The notes under the pieces were generated by a model. The model made no database searches, was not told where the DNA came from, and saw nothing but the letters and a program-made list of their open reading frames with translations. Made by a program: the position numbers and the translations under genes. Below are positions 8,426-15,518 of a stretch of DNA of 64,000 bases, one piece after another; within the stretch, counting starts at the first letter, position 1; each line of letters starts with the position of its first letter. Source of the DNA: Roseomonas sp. AR75 (GTDB lineage Bacteria > Pseudomonadota > Alphaproteobacteria > Acetobacterales > Acetobacteraceae); the NCBI RefSeq assembly GCF_005222815.1, contig NZ_STGB01000004.1, positions 992,001-1,056,000 of the forward strand. The letters run 5' to 3'.

Positions 8426-8977
8426 ATGCGTCTGTTGGCCGGCCTTGCCGTGGTCGTCGCCCTGCCCTTCTCGGGCGCCGCGGCGCAGTCCTCCCTGCAG
8501 CCGAGCCTGCCCTCCGGCACGCAGCAGGCGCAGGCGAGCTTCGTGAACGCGCAGGGCCAGCAGGTCGGCACGGCGCACCTCGCGCAGACACCGGCCGGCG
8601 TGCTGATCACGCTCGACCTGCGCAACCTCTCGCCCGGCGTTCATGCGTTCCACATTCATCAGACCGGGCGCTGCGACGCATCCGGCGGCTTCCAGTCCGC
8701 GGGGGGCCATTATGCGCCGCGCGGGAATCAGCATGGCTATCTGGTGCAGGGCGGGTCCCATGCCGGCGACATGCCGAATCAGCTTGCCGCCCAGGACGGC
8801 ACGCTGCGCGCGCAGGTGCTGAACGACAAGGTGACGCTGGGCCAGGGCGAAGGCTCGCTGTTCGATTCCGATGGATCGGCGCTGATGCTGCATGGCCAAG
8901 CGGATGATTACCGCAGCCAGCCTGCCGGAGATGCCGGCAGCCGGGTAGCCTGTGGCGTGATCGAACGTCGCGGTTGA
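8426..8977 (+). CDS. sodC: Periplasmic Cu/Zn superoxide dismutase
   Basis: 183 residues with a signal peptide (MRLLAGLAVVVALPFSGAAA, cleavage near residue 20), so the enzyme works in the periplasm and converts superoxide to hydrogen peroxide. All ligands are visible: H76 and H78 (FHIH), bridging H95 (GGHYAP), H103, H112 and D115 (SHAGDMPN), and H156 (LHGQADD). C83 and C176 can form the structural disulfide, and RVACGVI closes the domain. A GGAGA site lies upstream of the ATG. It is followed after 176 bases by two cytochrome c genes on the same strand, which suggests a periplasmic redox unit, though separate promoters are possible. Confidence 0.96.
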   Translation: MRLLAGLAVVVALPFSGAAAQSSLQPSLPSGTQQAQASFVNAQGQQVGTAHLAQTPAGVLITLDLRNLSPGVHAFHIHQTGRCDASGGFQSAGGHYAPRGNQHGYLVQGGSHAGDMPNQLAAQDGTLRAQVLNDKVTLGQGEGSLFDSDGSALMLHGQADDYRSQPAGDAGSRVACGVIERRG

Positions 8978-9153
8978 TCGCCGCGCCCATTGCGGTTCCG
9001 GAGCCTCGCCTTCCGCCACGCCAAGCACGCCAATGAGGCGGGCGCCCCCGCAGCAACGGCAGGCACACCCGTGGCGTTCCGATGCGCGGAGGGCGCTGCC
9101 GTGGTGCGAGGAAGATCTGCGATCGAGCCATTCGCGGTGGTGCCCGCCGCACC

Positions 9154-10398
9154 ATGACGGAACTTCGCCGCGACGAAGCCGCGCTGTCGCGGTCACGGAT
9201 GCGCGCCTGGATCGATGCATTCCGCATGGATTTCGGCGACCTTGTGCTGCATCTCCTGCTGCACTGGCGGCTGATCCTCGGGCTGCTGGCCGCCGCCCTG
9301 GTCGGCGCGGTACTGTTCGCGTGGTCGGGCTTCTACAGCGTCGCGGCCAGCACCGGCCACTATCCCTTCTTCCGCAGCTTCCTGGCCTTCGCGCTGGAAC
9401 GGTCGGTGGAATGGCACGCCGATGACGAGCGCGCTCCGCCGCTGGACGATCCGGCCATGGTGCGGCGAGGAGCGGGCCACTACCAGGGCGGCTGCGCGCC
9501 CTGCCACGGCGCGCCCGGCCATGCGCGCAATCCCATCACCCGGCGGATGCTGCCGGAACCGCCCTACCTGCCGGATGTGGTCGCGCGCTGGACGCCCGCT
9601 CAGCAATTCTGGATCGTGCGGCACGGGATCAAATATGCGGGCATGCCGGCCTGGGTCGCCCTGGGGCGGGAGGACGAGGTGTGGTCCGTCGTCGCCTTCA
9701 TGCAGCAGCTTCCCGGCATGGATGCGTCGCGCTATCGCACGCTCGCCTTCGGCGACACCGCCTCCGAGACAACGCAGGCGGCGGAGGGGTTGCGCTTGCT
9801 GCTGCTGAACGGCCCCGCCGGCAATGGCATCGCGGCCTGCGCGCGCTGCCATGGCATCGGCGGCGACGGCGCAAGCGGCGCGTTCCCGAGATTGGACATC
9901 CAGGAGGCGGACTATCTCTACGAGGCGTTGAAGGGCTACGCGCTGGGTGTGCGACCGAGTGGCATCATGCAGCCGGTCGCAGCCGAACTGAACGACGCGG
10001 AGATGCGCCTGCTGGCAGAGCATTATGCCAGCCAGCCGCCTCGGCTGCCTGAGTTGGTGGCGCCGTCGGAGCAACGCGCGCTGGGCGAGCGCATCGCCCT
10101 GCAGGGCATGCGCGAACGCGGCGTCGCCGCATGCGCGGCCTGTCACGGCCCGAGGCAGGGCCCGTCGCAGCCGCTCTATCCGCGGCTTGAAGGGCAGCAC
10201 GCCTCCTACATCGCGCAGCAATTGCGGCTGTGGATGAGCGGGGTGCGCGGCGGCCGTCGCGAGACGCCGCTGGCGCATGTGATGGCGCGCGCCGTCGGGA
10301 TGGACCCGCGCAATCCGCCCGCGAGCGCGCCGCTCGACGAGGCCAGCATACAGGCCGTGGCGGCGTGGTACGCCGCACGGCCGGCGGCCGGGCAATGA
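9154..10398 (+). CDS. Membrane-anchored triheme cytochrome c
   Basis: 414 residues. One hydrophobic anchor at about 38-60 places the rest in the periplasm. Three c-type heme sites are present: CAPCH (114-118), CARCH (229-233) and CAACH (327-331). The last two domains resemble a cytochrome c4-like pair, with later Met residues (IMQP, AVGM) as possible distal ligands. A first monoheme domain with GMPAW precedes them. The ATG at 9154 was chosen over 9082 because the upstream residues are low-complexity. It overlaps the next cytochrome gene (ATGA at 10395-10398). It probably delivers electrons to, or takes them from, a terminal oxidase or dehydrogenase not in the window. Confidence 0.88.
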   Translation: MTELRRDEAALSRSRMRAWIDAFRMDFGDLVLHLLLHWRLILGLLAAALVGAVLFAWSGFYSVAASTGHYPFFRSFLAFALERSVEWHADDERAPPLDDPAMVRRGAGHYQGGCAPCHGAPGHARNPITRRMLPEPPYLPDVVARWTPAQQFWIVRHGIKYAGMPAWVALGREDEVWSVVAFMQQLPGMDASRYRTLAFGDTASETTQAAEGLRLLLLNGPAGNGIAACARCHGIGGDGASGAFPRLDIQEADYLYEALKGYALGVRPSGIMQPVAAELNDAEMRLLAEHYASQPPRLPELVAPSEQRALGERIALQGMRERGVAACAACHGPRQGPSQPLYPRLEGQHASYIAQQLRLWMSGVRGGRRETPLAHVMARAVGMDPRNPPASAPLDEASIQAVAAWYAARPAAGQ

Positions 10399-10772
10399 AC
10401 ATCCTGCCGGGGTGGGCTGCGGCGCTGTGCAGCCTCGTGTGGCTCGCCAGCTGCGGTCCGGGCGACGTCGGCGAAGCGTCAGCCCTGGTCGAGGGGGATC
10501 CGGTAAGCGGACGGCGTATCATCGCGCGGCTGGAATGCGGTGCCTGCCATGCGATACCCGGGGTGCGGCCGGCCCGGGGTCGCGTCGGGCCGACCCTGCA
10601 CGGCTTCGCGCGGCGCGGCTACATCGCCGGGCAGTTTCCGAACCGTCCCGCCGTGCTGGTGCAATGGATCGCCGATGCGCCGCGGTTGGATCCACGCACC
10701 GCCATGCCTGCCTTCCGCCTGAGTGCGCGCGAGACACGTGACATCGCGTCCTATCTCTACACGTTGCGGTGA
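10395..10772 (+). CDS. Monoheme cytochrome c lipoprotein
   Basis: 125 residues. The N-terminus ends in the lipobox LASC, so Cys is predicted to be lipidated and the protein membrane tethered. A single heme motif CGACH follows at about residues 48-52. RVGPTLHGFARRGYIAG and AMPAFRLS, with Met as likely distal ligand, match the class I cytochrome c fold, and the ETRDIASYLYTL helix closes it. The start codon overlaps the triheme cytochrome stop (ATGA), which points to coupled synthesis and a shared electron-transfer path. Confidence 0.88.
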   Translation: MNILPGWAAALCSLVWLASCGPGDVGEASALVEGDPVSGRRIIARLECGACHAIPGVRPARGRVGPTLHGFARRGYIAGQFPNRPAVLVQWIADAPRLDPRTAMPAFRLSARETRDIASYLYTLR

Positions 10773-10890
10773 GGGCGCAGTTCGGGCCGAGGGCGAGCAC
10801 GCCTTCGCAAACCCGCTCGCGTCTGGTCGTCGCCTCGGAGCCGGGGCCACTCTATCTCCGTGTCATCAGCCCGGATGGAGGCGCAGCGTG

Positions 10891-11337
10891 ATGGAAAGAC
10901 TCTCGATCGGCGAGCTCGCCCGCGCCACGGGTGTGAAGCCCACGACGATCCGCTGGTATGAGCAGGAGGGGTGGCTGCCGCCGCCGTCCCGCACCGGCGG
11001 CGGCCATCGCAGCTATGGCGAGGCTCATCTGCGCCGGCTCGGCTTCATCCGCCATGCCAGGGAACTCGGCTTCGACAGCCAGGCGATCCGCGCGCTTCTG
11101 GATCTGGCCGAGCATCCCGGCGCCGATTGTGGCGCCGCGCATGCCTTGGCCATCGCGCAGATCGCCGCGATCGATGCCCGCATGCGGCGGCTTGCCGCGC
11201 TGCGCGCGGAACTGGCCCGGATGGCGGAAAGCTGTGCGGGCGGCGTCATCGGCGACTGCCGCGTGATCGAGACACTGGCCGATTTCGGGCACGGCCATTG
11301 CAGCGATCCCGGCCACGGGACGCAGGCCGGCCGGTAG
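10891..11337 (+). CDS. MerR-family transcriptional regulator, divalent-metal type
   Basis: 148 residues. The N-terminal winged helix is IGELARATGVKPTTIRWYEQ, followed by a long dimerisation helix. Metal-type cysteines are present: C80 at the start of the dimer helix, then C115 and C123 (C-x7-C) in the binding loop, and an extra C137 in HGHC. In the characterised family, CueR (monovalent metals) has Ser at the C80 position, while ZntR, CadR and PbrR have Cys. This suggests a Zn/Cd/Pb-type sensor. No exporter gene adjoins it, so its target promoter is not evident; the nearest genes are the cytochromes and bfd. Confidence 0.88.
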   Translation: MERLSIGELARATGVKPTTIRWYEQEGWLPPPSRTGGGHRSYGEAHLRRLGFIRHARELGFDSQAIRALLDLAEHPGADCGAAHALAIAQIAAIDARMRRLAALRAELARMAESCAGGVIGDCRVIETLADFGHGHCSDPGHGTQAGR

Positions 11338-11371
11338 CCATCGATCTGCGGCGGCGGGATCGCAGCGCCGC

Positions 11372-11551
11372 TCAGGATGCGGCGTTGGCGGCGAGCCCTT
11401 CGCGCAGGATCGACAGCATCAGGCGCGTGCAGTTCGCGCATTGCGCCCCGCAGCCGCAGGTGGCGAAGACATCCTTCGGCCGGGTCGCGCCCGCAGCCGC
11501 GGCGGCACGGACTTGCCCGTCGGTCAGGGCATTGCAGAGGCAGACATACAC
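11372..11551 (-). CDS. bfd: Bacterioferritin-associated ferredoxin-like [2Fe-2S] protein
   Basis: 59 residues from a GTG start at 11551. The start is chosen because AGGAG lies 9 bases upstream and the peptide then opens with VYVCLCNALT, the standard Bfd beginning; an in-frame ATG at 11596 would add 15 unrelated residues. Cluster ligands are C4 and C6 (CLC) and C38 and C41 (CANC), at the positions known from Bfd. Bfd donates electrons to bacterioferritin to release stored iron and is normally made under iron starvation. It is divergent from an iron-type ABC importer, with two palindromes between them, which fits common iron control. Confidence 0.9.
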   Translation of the reverse strand: MYVCLCNALTDGQVRAAAAAGATRPKDVFATCGCGAQCANCTRLMLSILREGLAANAAS

Positions 11552-11622
11552 GCCGGCGATCTCCTGCGTTGTGTGGGCGGTCCTGGCGGACCGCATGGGC
11601 TGGCCGTGTCGATCTACCGCAA

Positions 11623-11639
11623 TTGCGAGTGAGTCGCAA
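11623..11639. promoter_or_regulatory. Palindromic operator 1 between bfd and the iron ABC operon
   Basis: TTGCGA-GTGAG-TCGCAA is a perfect 6-bp inverted repeat with a 5-base centre. It resembles GC-adapted Fur boxes. TTGCGA with TAAAGT 16 bases later (11645-11650) could also be the -35/-10 pair of the rightward promoter, so binding would block it. The regulator is inferred, not shown. Confidence 0.55.
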
Positions 11640-11669
11640 CATGCTAAAGTGCCTCTCAGGCCATCTTGT

Positions 11670-11688
11670 GAATGAGACTCACTCGCAG
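11670..11688. promoter_or_regulatory. Palindromic operator 2 in the iron ABC leader
   Basis: The core GACTCACTCGCA (11676-11687) is the exact reverse complement of 12 bases inside operator 1 (11624-11635). The surrounding AATGAGACTCACT looks like a Fur-type AATGAGAATCATT site. The two copies lie 52 bases apart in opposite orientation between the divergent genes. Confidence 0.5.
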
Positions 11689-11737
11689 TAATGCTTGCCG
11701 CCCGCGCCGTGCAGGCGCCCGCCCGAGGATCATCGCG

Positions 11738-12904
11738 ATGGCCGGAACGTCAGCCCTTGGCTCGCCCACGCGGCGCAGGATGCTTGCAGGCCTGGCCGCA
11801 ACGGCCGGCTTCGCCGCTTCCGGCATCGCGCCGGCGCGTGGCGCCACGCCCATCGAGGTCACCGACATCGCCGGACGCAGCGTGACGCTGCGCGCGCCGG
11901 CGCGGAAGATCATCCTGGGTGAGGGGCGGCTGATGTACGGGTTCAGCACCCTGGTCCCGCGCGCCCCCTTCGAGCGCATCGTGGGCTGGGCCGAGGACAT
12001 GGTGCTCTATGACCCGGCCACCTGGCGCAAGCTGAAGGCCGGCTTCCCGCAGGCCGAGCGGATCCGGCGCTTCAGTTCGGCCGTCAATGCGGATTTCAGC
12101 ACGGAGCAGGCCATCGCGCTGGACCCCGACCTCGTGCTGTTCCCGCTCTCCGCCTATCAGCGGATCGAGGCGACCGGCACCATCGGCAAGCTGGCGCGCG
12201 CGGGCATCCCGACCGCGATCGTGGATTTCCGCGAGCAGGCCTCGCATACCACGGCACCCAGCATCGAGGTGCTGGGCAGGCTTCTGGGCCTGGAGAACGA
12301 GGCCCGCGCCTTCAACGACTTCTACCTGCGGGAGACGCGACGCGTTTCGTCGCGCGTCTGGAACCTGCCGCCTGCCCGCCGAACCACGGTCTTCATGGAG
12401 CGCGCGGCCGGGATCGATCCGAACAATTGCTGCATGACCTTCGGCAACGCCAATCTCGGGGTGATGCTGCAGGATGCCGGCGGCATCAACTGGGGCGCGG
12501 CGCGCTTCCCCGGCCTCGGCGGCACGGTGAATCCGGAGGCGATCTTCACGGACGATCCGGAGGTCATCATCGGCACCGGCGCCGACTGGTCGGAGAGCAC
12601 GCCCGGCTCGCGCGGCGTGCCCTTCGGCTACGAGGCGACGCCGGAGCGCGTCCAGGCGGCGTTGCGCGCGCTGGCGGAACGGCCTGGCTGGCCGCAGCTC
12701 AAGGCGGTCCGCAACAAGCGCTTCTACTCGATCTACCATCAATTCTACACCAGCCCGGCGCATCTGGTGGCGATGCAGGTCTTCGCGAAGTGGCTCTATC
12801 CGGCCAGCTTCGCCGACCTTGATCCGGATGCCACCTGGCGCGCCTATCACGAGCGCTTCTCGCCCATCCCGCTCTCGGGCGTGTTCTGGGCACAGCTCGC
12901 GTGA
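11738..12904 (+). CDS. Iron/siderophore-type ABC transporter periplasmic binding protein
   Basis: 388 residues. The start ATG 11738 is preferred to 11672, because the latter overlaps operator 2 and adds Arg-rich residues. The N-terminus SPTRRRMLAGLAATAGFAASG is a Tat-like signal. The mature protein has the FecB/BtuF pattern (PF01497): VTDIAGRSVTLRAPARKIILG at the first strand, then EQAIALDPDLVLF, and VIIGTGADW late. The C-terminus is longer than in classical BtuF. It is the first gene of a four-gene run joined by GTGA and ATGA overlaps. The ligand could be a ferric chelate, cobalamin or another metal chelate; iron is favoured by bfd and the operators. There is no TonB receptor nearby. Confidence 0.85.
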   Translation: MAGTSALGSPTRRRMLAGLAATAGFAASGIAPARGATPIEVTDIAGRSVTLRAPARKIILGEGRLMYGFSTLVPRAPFERIVGWAEDMVLYDPATWRKLKAGFPQAERIRRFSSAVNADFSTEQAIALDPDLVLFPLSAYQRIEATGTIGKLARAGIPTAIVDFREQASHTTAPSIEVLGRLLGLENEARAFNDFYLRETRRVSSRVWNLPPARRTTVFMERAAGIDPNNCCMTFGNANLGVMLQDAGGINWGAARFPGLGGTVNPEAIFTDDPEVIIGTGADWSESTPGSRGVPFGYEATPERVQAALRALAERPGWPQLKAVRNKRFYSIYHQFYTSPAHLVAMQVFAKWLYPASFADLDPDATWRAYHERFSPIPLSGVFWAQLA

Positions 12905-13968
12905 GCGCCGCGACGGCGCCGGGGCTTGCCGGCGCCGCCACGCGCCGGGCGGGCTCCCGCGCGCTCTGCCATGCCGGATTGCTGGCGATCGCCGCAGCGA
13001 CGGTGCTGGCGCTCATGCTGACCGATCTGGGCACAGGCCCCGGCGCGCTGACCGCCGGCCAGGTCATGGGCGCCTTGCTCGATCCGGCGGGCAGCCCGCC
13101 GAGGCTGGTGGTGATCGTGTGGGAGATTCGCCTGCCGGTAGCGCTGCTGGCGGCGGTGATCGGCGCGATGCTCGGCCTGGCCGGCGCGCAGATGCAGACC
13201 ATCCTGGACAATCCGCTGGCGGACCCCTTCACGCTCGGCCTGTCCTCGGCGGCGGGGGTGGGCGCTTCCGTCGCGATCGTCACCGGTCTCTCGGTGCTGC
13301 CGGCGACCGGGCCGACGCTGGTGATGGCGAACGCCTTTCTGTTCGCCTTCGGCGCCGCCATGCTGGTGCATGCCTTCACCCTGTGGCGTGGTGCGACGTC
13401 CGAGACGATGATCCTGTTCGGCATCGCGCTGATGTTCACTTTCAATGCGTTGCTGGCGCTGCTGCAGTACCGCGCCTCCGAGACTCAGCTGGTGCAGATC
13501 GTCTTCTGGATGATGGGATCCCTGCAACGCGCCAGCCTGGGCGGCATCAGCGTGGCGGCCGGGGTGCTGGCGATCTGCGGCCTGCTGCTTTGGCGCCGGC
13601 GCTGGGCGCTGACGGCGATGCGCTTCGGCGACGACCGCGCCGCGAGCCTCGGCGTGGACCCGCGCCGCCTGCGGTTGGAAGTGCTGCTGCTCGTCGCGCT
13701 GCTGTCCGCGACCGCGGTCTCCTTCGTCGGCGTGGTCGGTTTCGTCGGGCTGGTCGGGCCGCATGTCGCGCGCATGCTGGTGGGCGAGGACCAGCGCTGG
13801 TTCGCGCCGATGGCAACCCTGGCCGGGGCGGCGATGCTCTCGGCCACGTCCATCGTCTCGAAGACGCTGTCGCCCGGCATCATCTACCCGATCGGCATCA
13901 TCACCGCCCTGATCGGCGTGCCCTTCTTCCTCTCCCTGGTGCTGGCGAAGCGGAGTGTCGCGCGATGA
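12901..13968 (+). CDS. FecCD-family ABC transporter permease
   Basis: 355 residues with about ten hydrophobic helices. It begins at a GTG that overlaps the receptor stop (GTGA, 12901-12904). Family landmarks are LPVALLAAVIGAMLGLAGAQMQ, NPLADPFTLGLSSAAGVGA and the coupling-helix region FVGLVGPHVARMLVGEDQR. These belong to the BtuC/FecC/FhuB permeases that form a homodimer in the inner membrane. The stop overlaps the ATPase start. It imports the metal chelate captured by the preceding binding protein. Confidence 0.93.
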   Translation: MSAATAPGLAGAATRRAGSRALCHAGLLAIAAATVLALMLTDLGTGPGALTAGQVMGALLDPAGSPPRLVVIVWEIRLPVALLAAVIGAMLGLAGAQMQTILDNPLADPFTLGLSSAAGVGASVAIVTGLSVLPATGPTLVMANAFLFAFGAAMLVHAFTLWRGATSETMILFGIALMFTFNALLALLQYRASETQLVQIVFWMMGSLQRASLGGISVAAGVLAICGLLLWRRRWALTAMRFGDDRAASLGVDPRRLRLEVLLLVALLSATAVSFVGVVGFVGLVGPHVARMLVGEDQRWFAPMATLAGAAMLSATSIVSKTLSPGIIYPIGIITALIGVPFFLSLVLAKRSVAR

Positions 13969-14738
13969 GCGGACTTTCCATCGAGGATCTGCACGTCGCC
14001 TATGGCCGGCGCGCGGTGCTGCGCGGCGTGAACGCCGCGGCGCTGCGCCCTGGAACCGTCACGGCGCTGCTGGGCCCGAACGCATCGGGGAAGTCCACGC
14101 TGCTGCGCACCGTCGCCGGACTGAAGCGGCCGAGCGCCGGACGGATCCGGCTGGACGGCGAGGCGATCTGCGGCCTCGGCCTGGCGGCCCGGACGCGGCT
14201 GGTGCGCTACGTGCCGCAGAGCTTCGCCTCCGCCGCGCGGCTGACCGTGTTCGACGCGGTGCTGGTCGCGGCGCGGACGGCAGGTGCGACCGGCCCTTCG
14301 GCCCGCATCATGGCGAAGGTCGAGGCAATCCTCGCGCGCGTGCGCATCCCGCATCTGGCGGCCCGCATGCTCTGCGATCTCAGCGGGGGTCAGCAGCAGC
14401 TCGTCGCACTGGCGCAGGGCCTGGTGCAGCCCGCCCGCGTGCTTCTGCTGGACGAGCCGACCAGCGCGCTCGATCTGCGTCACCAGCTGGAGGCGCTGGG
14501 GCTCCTGCGCGAGATCGCGCGCGCCGAAGGCCATGTGGCGATCGTCGCGCTGCATGATCTCTCGCTCGCTGCCCGCCACGCCGACCGCGTGCTGCTGATG
14601 GATGGCGGGACGGTGGTGGCGGATGGCACGCCCGATTCGGTGCTCGGCGATCCCGTCTGCGGCAGGACCTATGGCGTGCGGCTGCACACGGAAACCTCGC
14701 GCCATGGCACGCTGCTGATCGACGCCGCGCTGCCATGA
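13965..14738 (+). CDS. ABC transporter ATP-binding protein (FecE/FhuC type)
   Basis: 257 residues. Walker A is GPNASGKST (37-45), the signature is LSGGQQQ, Walker B is VLLLDEPTS and the switch His is in ALHDLSLA. The length and the YVPQ segment in the Q-loop match the ATPases of metal-chelate importers. The gene is coupled by ATGA overlaps to the permease before it and to the methyltransferase after it. The true start is at 13965; the open frame upstream only shadows the permease. Confidence 0.93.
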   Translation: MSGLSIEDLHVAYGRRAVLRGVNAAALRPGTVTALLGPNASGKSTLLRTVAGLKRPSAGRIRLDGEAICGLGLAARTRLVRYVPQSFASAARLTVFDAVLVAARTAGATGPSARIMAKVEAILARVRIPHLAARMLCDLSGGQQQLVALAQGLVQPARVLLLDEPTSALDLRHQLEALGLLREIARAEGHVAIVALHDLSLAARHADRVLLMDGGTVVADGTPDSVLGDPVCGRTYGVRLHTETSRHGTLLIDAALP

Positions 14739-15508
14739 CCCAGGCAACGGGGCGGAACTTCGATCTCAAGGAGGAGATCCGGGCCTACTGGTCCGATCGT
14801 GCGCCGAGCTTCGACTCCGCGGCGGGCCACCGGATCGGTGATGCCGACGCGGCGGCCTGGCATCGCCTGCTTGCCCAGGGGCTTGGCCCGCTGCAGGGCC
14901 GCAGCGTGTTGGACCTGGCCTGCGGCACCGGCGAGGTCAGCCGCATGCTGCTCGAACAGGGCGCCAAGGTCACCGGCGTGGATTTCGCGGAGCCGATGCT
15001 CGACCGCGCCCATGCGAAGCTGGCAAGGCGCGGCTGGAGCGGCCGGCTTGCGGATGTCGAGACTCTGGCCACGCTGCCGGATGGCGCCTTCGACGGTGCG
15101 GTGACGCGGCACCTGGTGTGGACGCTGACCGATCCCGCCGCCGCATTCGCTGCGTGGCGGCGCGTGCTGAAGCCGGGCGGGCGGTTGCTGGTGGTGGATG
15201 GCGACTTCGTGGGCGAGACGCTGCGCGGCAGGCTGCTGCGCCGGCTGGCGAGAGCGCTCGGCGGCCCGCCCGCGCCGCGCACGGCCAGTGCGGAGACGCA
15301 CCAAGCCATCCTGGCCCGCGTGCACTACAGCGCCGGCCTGTCCTGCGCGCGGCTCACCGAGGACCTTCTGCGCGCCGGCTTCGCCGAGCCGCGGCCACTC
15401 AACGTGACGCGCATCTACCTGCGCGGCCTGCGCGACGTGACGCTGGCCGAGAAGCTGCGCCTGCTGGCGCCCACGCGCTTCGCGCTGTCCGCGCGCAAGC
15501 CCGCCTGA
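14735..15508 (+). CDS. Class I SAM-dependent methyltransferase linked to the iron ABC operon
   Basis: 257 residues. The SAM-binding motif I is LDLACGTGEVSRML (59-72), followed by VTGVDFAEPML (acidic end of strand 2), DGAVTRHLVWTLTDP (motif IV region) and KPGGRLLVVDGD. This is a UbiE/Methyltransf_11-type domain. The ATG overlaps the ATPase stop (ATGA), so it is translated with the importer. A role in modifying the imported chelate, or in making the metal-binding compound, is possible but is inference; the substrate is unknown. The C-terminal half (ETHQAILARVHYSAG) has no motif I recognise. The stop lies 4 bases from the convergent RTX stop. Confidence 0.85.
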   Translation: MTQATGRNFDLKEEIRAYWSDRAPSFDSAAGHRIGDADAAAWHRLLAQGLGPLQGRSVLDLACGTGEVSRMLLEQGAKVTGVDFAEPMLDRAHAKLARRGWSGRLADVETLATLPDGAFDGAVTRHLVWTLTDPAAAFAAWRRVLKPGGRLLVVDGDFVGETLRGRLLRRLARALGGPPAPRTASAETHQAILARVHYSAGLSCARLTEDLLRAGFAEPRPLNVTRIYLRGLRDVTLAEKLRLLAPTRFALSARKPA

Positions 15509-15518
15509 CGGGTCAGGC
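15503..15518. terminator. Short palindrome containing both convergent stop codons
   Basis: GCCTGAC-GG-GTCAGGC is a perfect 7-bp inverted repeat. One arm holds the methyltransferase TGA and the other holds the RTX TGA on the opposite strand. It could act as a weak two-way hairpin, but the 2-base loop is small; there is no other terminator room between the genes. Confidence 0.3.

Noticed and set aside
13485..14769. Several minus-strand open frames across the iron ABC operon
   Set aside because: Low-complexity Arg/Ala/Gly peptides opposite genes with intact Walker and permease motifs; shadows due to high GC.
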